Part shown: in pieces, positions 61,424-64,000 of the stretch | Layout: each line of letters starts with the position of its first letter | How positions within the stretch are numbered: position 1 is the stretch's first letter | Source of the DNA: Mucilaginibacter gossypii | GTDB lineage: Bacteria > Bacteroidota > Bacteroidia > Sphingobacteriales > Sphingobacteriaceae | Direction: 5' to 3' | NCBI RefSeq assembly: GCF_900100945.1 | Contig: NZ_FNCG01000005.1 | Span: 1 to 64,000, forward strand | DNA: 64,000 nt | The notes under the pieces: generated by a model | Told to the model about the DNA's origin: nothing | The model's database searches: none | The model's input: only the letters and a program-made list of their open reading frames with translations | Made by a program: the position numbers and the translations under genes

Positions 61424-61839
61424 GACAAATATTTTTAATTATCAACCCTTTATCCAAAAAGAGTTTGCAAATATCAGACTTTTAAATCAAATATTCAACA
61501 GTGATTTGAAAAATTTTCAAAAAAGATTTACAGCAGTGCAAGGCGCTTATCTATTTAGCTAATAACAGGTTATTTTTACCTGTGCTTACTGTTGTCTGAA
61601 CCCAGATCCTGTAATTGGATCAATTAACAGAATGCTAAATAAATTCGATGAATTCTTTTAGTTTCATCAAATCGGGTTCACACAAAATCGGCAAATAATT
61701 TTAATCAGTGATTATAGCGCGCTGGTTCGGCCCGGGCTTCTTACCTTATCTCCGCTCAGGAGTTCCGTTGGATGTAGGCTCAATGACGTGCTGAGAGGCA
61801 GTTTTATATCACAATTATCGGGTTCTTAAAATCAATTAC
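61424..61839. other. Gene-free region upstream of rpmB
   Basis: About 415 bases. Near rpmB, GATATTTG on the minus strand (about 61469-61476) may be a -7 box with one mismatch. A hairpin ACAGGT-N7-ACCTGT lies at 61565-61583. The distal part has CTCAGG/CTGAGAG words but no clear repeat family. No small gene or tRNA was recognised. Confidence 0.4.
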
Positions 61840-62982
61840 TTACGAATTAAGTAACAACTCTGCCACTTCCTCACCTACCAAGCTCCCCATGGCAACGCCC
61901 ATGCCATTGCATCTCACAGCGCAAAAAATATTAGGTCGTACTTGGTTTACTATCGGGCTGATCTCCTGCCCGAAACCCATGATGCCGCTCCACCAATAAT
62001 CAATCTCTACATTTTGGCCAGGGAGGATCACCTCGTTCAGATAGTTTATCAATTGCTGTTTAACTTCATCGGTATGGCCAAAATCCCAGGTTTCTTCCGC
62101 TTTATAATTGAGGTTACGGCCGCCGCCAAACAATACCCGCCCGTCAATATTGCGGAAGTAGTAATAACCCTGATTAAAATGATAAGTGCCTTTAAGTTTT
62201 AACCCGGGAACAGGCCTGGTAACCATTACCTGTCCGCGGCCGGGCACTACATCGAGCTGAGGATATAGCTGGCTTGCAAAGGCATTGGTAGCCAGGATCA
62301 CTTTGCCCGCTTTAAAAATACCTTGCGAGGTACTTAGCCTGATGTGCTGATCTTCCTGCCCGATAACGGAAATACTACAATTGTTAAGTACCAATACGCC
62401 AAGTTGGTATGCTTTATATAAAAGAGCACGCATCATTTTGCCTGTGTGGATCTGCCCTTCAAAAGAGTTGTATATGATATGCTTCACTTTATTGAAGCCA
62501 AAATCTGCAATTTTTTCATCGGCTACTGAATAAATGTCAGCCCGGCCTATAGCTTGTTGTATTAATTTGTTAAGGTGGTCTATTTGATCAATAGAATTAC
62601 GTGCATGGGTTTCCTCATGATCCATAAACAGTTCATGCCCGCCATATTGATAATAATCGATGTTAGCGTCACCCAAATTTTCCCTTAAACGTTGCAGCCC
62701 TTTCCACTTGTAAGCTACCAGGTGCATGGCCTCTGTTTCTGATGAATGATTTATTGCTTCAATTTGTTCCGAAACTGTACCAAAACAGGCAAAACCAGCG
62801 TTTTTAGTACTGGCACCTGACGGTAAGAAGCCGCGCTCCAACACTAAAACTTTTAAGGTTGGTTGTTGTTTTTTTAACTGAAGGGCGGCGCTAAGGCCAA
62901 CAAGTCCGCTGCCAATAATGATAACATCGGCATTATCAGTAAAGGCTGTACGCTCCCAGTATGAAAATGATGGCTCCAACAT
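61840..62982 (-). CDS. FAD-dependent oxidoreductase (DAO family)
   Basis: 380 residues from the ATG at 62982; a TTG two codons upstream is less likely. N-terminal FAD site VIIIGSGLVGLSAALQLKKQ, then LERGFLPSGASTKNAGFACFG, and C-terminal GVAMGSLVGEEVAELLL. Close to amine/amino-acid oxidases such as gamma-glutamylputrescine oxidase. The substrate is unknown. It has its own divergent neighbour at 63133. Confidence 0.88.
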   Translation of the reverse strand: MLEPSFSYWERTAFTDNADVIIIGSGLVGLSAALQLKKQQPTLKVLVLERGFLPSGASTKNAGFACFGTVSEQIEAINHSSETEAMHLVAYKWKGLQRLRENLGDANIDYYQYGGHELFMDHEETHARNSIDQIDHLNKLIQQAIGRADIYSVADEKIADFGFNKVKHIIYNSFEGQIHTGKMMRALLYKAYQLGVLVLNNCSISVIGQEDQHIRLSTSQGIFKAGKVILATNAFASQLYPQLDVVPGRGQVMVTRPVPGLKLKGTYHFNQGYYYFRNIDGRVLFGGGRNLNYKAEETWDFGHTDEVKQQLINYLNEVILPGQNVEIDYWWSGIMGFGQEISPIVNQVRPNIFCAVRCNGMGVAMGSLVGEEVAELLLNS

Positions 62983-63132
62983 GTTCAAAAATAGCTATTC
63001 GGGAAGCAAAAACTTTGAGGTAACCTAATGCTTTTAAAATTTTTTGCTTAAAGCGGAATAGTTTTTGAACAAGCGCTGTAACGTTTGTAAGGTTTCAACC
63101 TACTTAGTTTTAACTTAATATTTATCAATCAT

Positions 63133-63861
63133 ATGAATCACATGTCATTAATTATGGGATACATCGCGCCGAACTCGGCCTGGTTCCTGATGATTATTGT
63201 TGCCCTGGTAAGCTTTATTGTACAATGGCGGTTCAGGAGTAAAATTAAGCAGTATTCTGAAATTGGCTTAATGTCTGGCTTATCGGGGCAGGAAGTAGCC
63301 GTGAAGATGCTGCGTGCGCATGGTATTTTTGATGTACAGGTAATTTGTGTTGAAGGACAGCTTACGGATCATTATAACCCCGAAACAAAAACAGTGAACC
63401 TGAGCACCGATGTTTTTTACAGCCGCAGCATTGCCGCTGCCGCTGTCGCCGCACACGAATGCGGCCATGCCGTACAACACGCCGAGGCTTATGGCTGGTT
63501 AAGTTTCAGATCGGCTATGGTGCCCGTTATCAACGTGGCATCAACTATTACCCAGTGGACTTTGTTCATCGGCATTATGCTGTTATTCTTTTCGGGTAGC
63601 CCTTATGTTTTGGCGGTTGGTGTTGCCGCGCTTGCATTGGTTACATTTTTTAGCTTTATAACCCTGCCGGTTGAGTTTGATGCAAGTCGCCGGGCGTTAG
63701 CGTGGCTGGATAACAATTATGCTGTAGTACAAACCGGACAAGAACATGAAATGGCAAAAGATGCCCTCTGGTGGGCTGCCATGACCTATGTAGTTGCCGC
63801 GTTGAGCGCTTTGGCTACGCTGGTTTACTATGCTTCATTTTTGTTTAACAGGAGGAATTAA
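63133..63861 (+). CDS. Membrane zinc metallopeptidase (Zn_peptidase_2/YugP-like)
   Basis: 242 residues. H108-E109-C-G-H112 in AAAAVAAHECGHAVQHAEAYGW, with helices at about 14-32, 130-152, 155-176 and 215-237. The family is of the neutral zinc peptidase type; its physiological role is not established. The ATG at 63133 and one three codons in are both possible. Confidence 0.9.
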   Translation: MNHMSLIMGYIAPNSAWFLMIIVALVSFIVQWRFRSKIKQYSEIGLMSGLSGQEVAVKMLRAHGIFDVQVICVEGQLTDHYNPETKTVNLSTDVFYSRSIAAAAVAAHECGHAVQHAEAYGWLSFRSAMVPVINVASTITQWTLFIGIMLLFFSGSPYVLAVGVAALALVTFFSFITLPVEFDASRRALAWLDNNYAVVQTGQEHEMAKDALWWAAMTYVVAALSALATLVYYASFLFNRRN

Positions 63862-63880
63862 GCTTCAAGAGGCAAGAAAT

Positions 63881-64000
63881 CAAGATTCAAGAGACAAGAA
63901 AAAGAAGTCTTTTGCGTTGATGTCAAATGAAAAGCCCTAACCGATTATTCAGTTAGAGCTTTTCTATTTTTAAATTCTTTCTCTTTTCTCTTGAATCTTG
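63881..64000. repeat. TCAAGA inverted repeat enclosing a terminator
   Basis: CAAGATTCAAGAGA (63881-63894) and TCTCTTGAATCTTG (63987-64000) are perfect inverted arms; the right arm ends at the window edge. The terminator at 63930-63963 lies inside. The same words are at 42296-42366. Confidence 0.65.
63930..63963 (+). terminator. Terminator downstream of the zinc peptidase
   Basis: AAAAGCCCTAAC (63930-63941) and GTTAGAGCTTTT (63952-63963) pair with one mismatch, T-rich end. Confidence 0.75.

Noticed and set aside
61424..61839. tRNA or small RNA upstream of rpmB
   Set aside because: No cloverleaf or CCA-type end could be folded by eye; only a short hairpin is visible.

Overview
The window is a chromosomal segment of a Bacteroidota bacterium, most likely family Sphingobacteriaceae (Mucilaginibacter- or Pedobacter-like). 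This rests on several things read from the sequence. The genes are typical of the group: exosortase N with its VIT-domain partner, BshC (bacillithiol), DUF4295 beside L28/L33, a TonB receptor with a CarboxypepD_reg-like domain, a PorT-like barrel, and paired DUF2339/DUF3999 genes. Several promoters match the Bacteroidota pattern TTTG-N19-TAnnTTTG. Purine-rich ribosome binding sites are mostly absent. Base composition is moderate, except for one clearly A+T-rich gene at 9466-10608. Assignment to genus is inference.

Layout. 1-305: edge of an IS3-family element. 462-1669: crotonase and a small B12-binding mutase subunit. 2314-7125: a leftward cluster of a membrane protein, a winged-helix regulator, a VIT-domain protein with a VPEP sorting tail, and exosortase XrtN fused to an EpsI-like domain; two copies of one operator-like palindrome tie it together. 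7441-9191: DCC-family protein and TIGR01777-type epimerase. 9466-10608: isolated A+T-rich DUF3800 gene. 10620-12963: feoAB. 13402-14322: gcvH, vanZ-like and a 50-residue lipoprotein. 14446-18541: TPR protein, serine hydrolase, YbaB, UPF0173 hydrolase, Lys-rich exported peptide. 18614-21297: glgC-glgA. 21638-31699: TonB receptor, polA, tag, small enzymes, a cysteine-less MGMT homologue, trmB and a YtxH/holin-like envelope trio. 31863-34629: AI-2E-type permease, then a two-gene operon of a sigma-54 response regulator and a 67-residue bare DHp-like protein.

35795-45167 holds a nearly complete oxidative and non-oxidative pentose phosphate pathway on one strand: polyphosphate-glucokinase-like ROK kinase, tkt, rpiA, tal, HAD phosphatase, gnd, zwf, pgl. 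After it come a GH78-type rhamnosidase, DUF2339/DUF3999, SprT-like and MBL hydrolases, a LolC/E-type permease, rbfA, an M23 peptidase, bshC, rimO, ftsY, DUF4295, rpmG, rpmB, a DAO oxidoreductase and a membrane zinc peptidase.

The intergenic space is rich in short interspersed inverted repeats of at least eight sequence families (REP/REPIN-like and MITE-like). No rRNA, tRNA or CRISPR array was recognised. The strongest candidates for poorly described biology are the XrtN/VIT cluster with its shared operator, the mini-DHp protein coupled to the sigma-54 regulator, and the lone DUF3800 gene.
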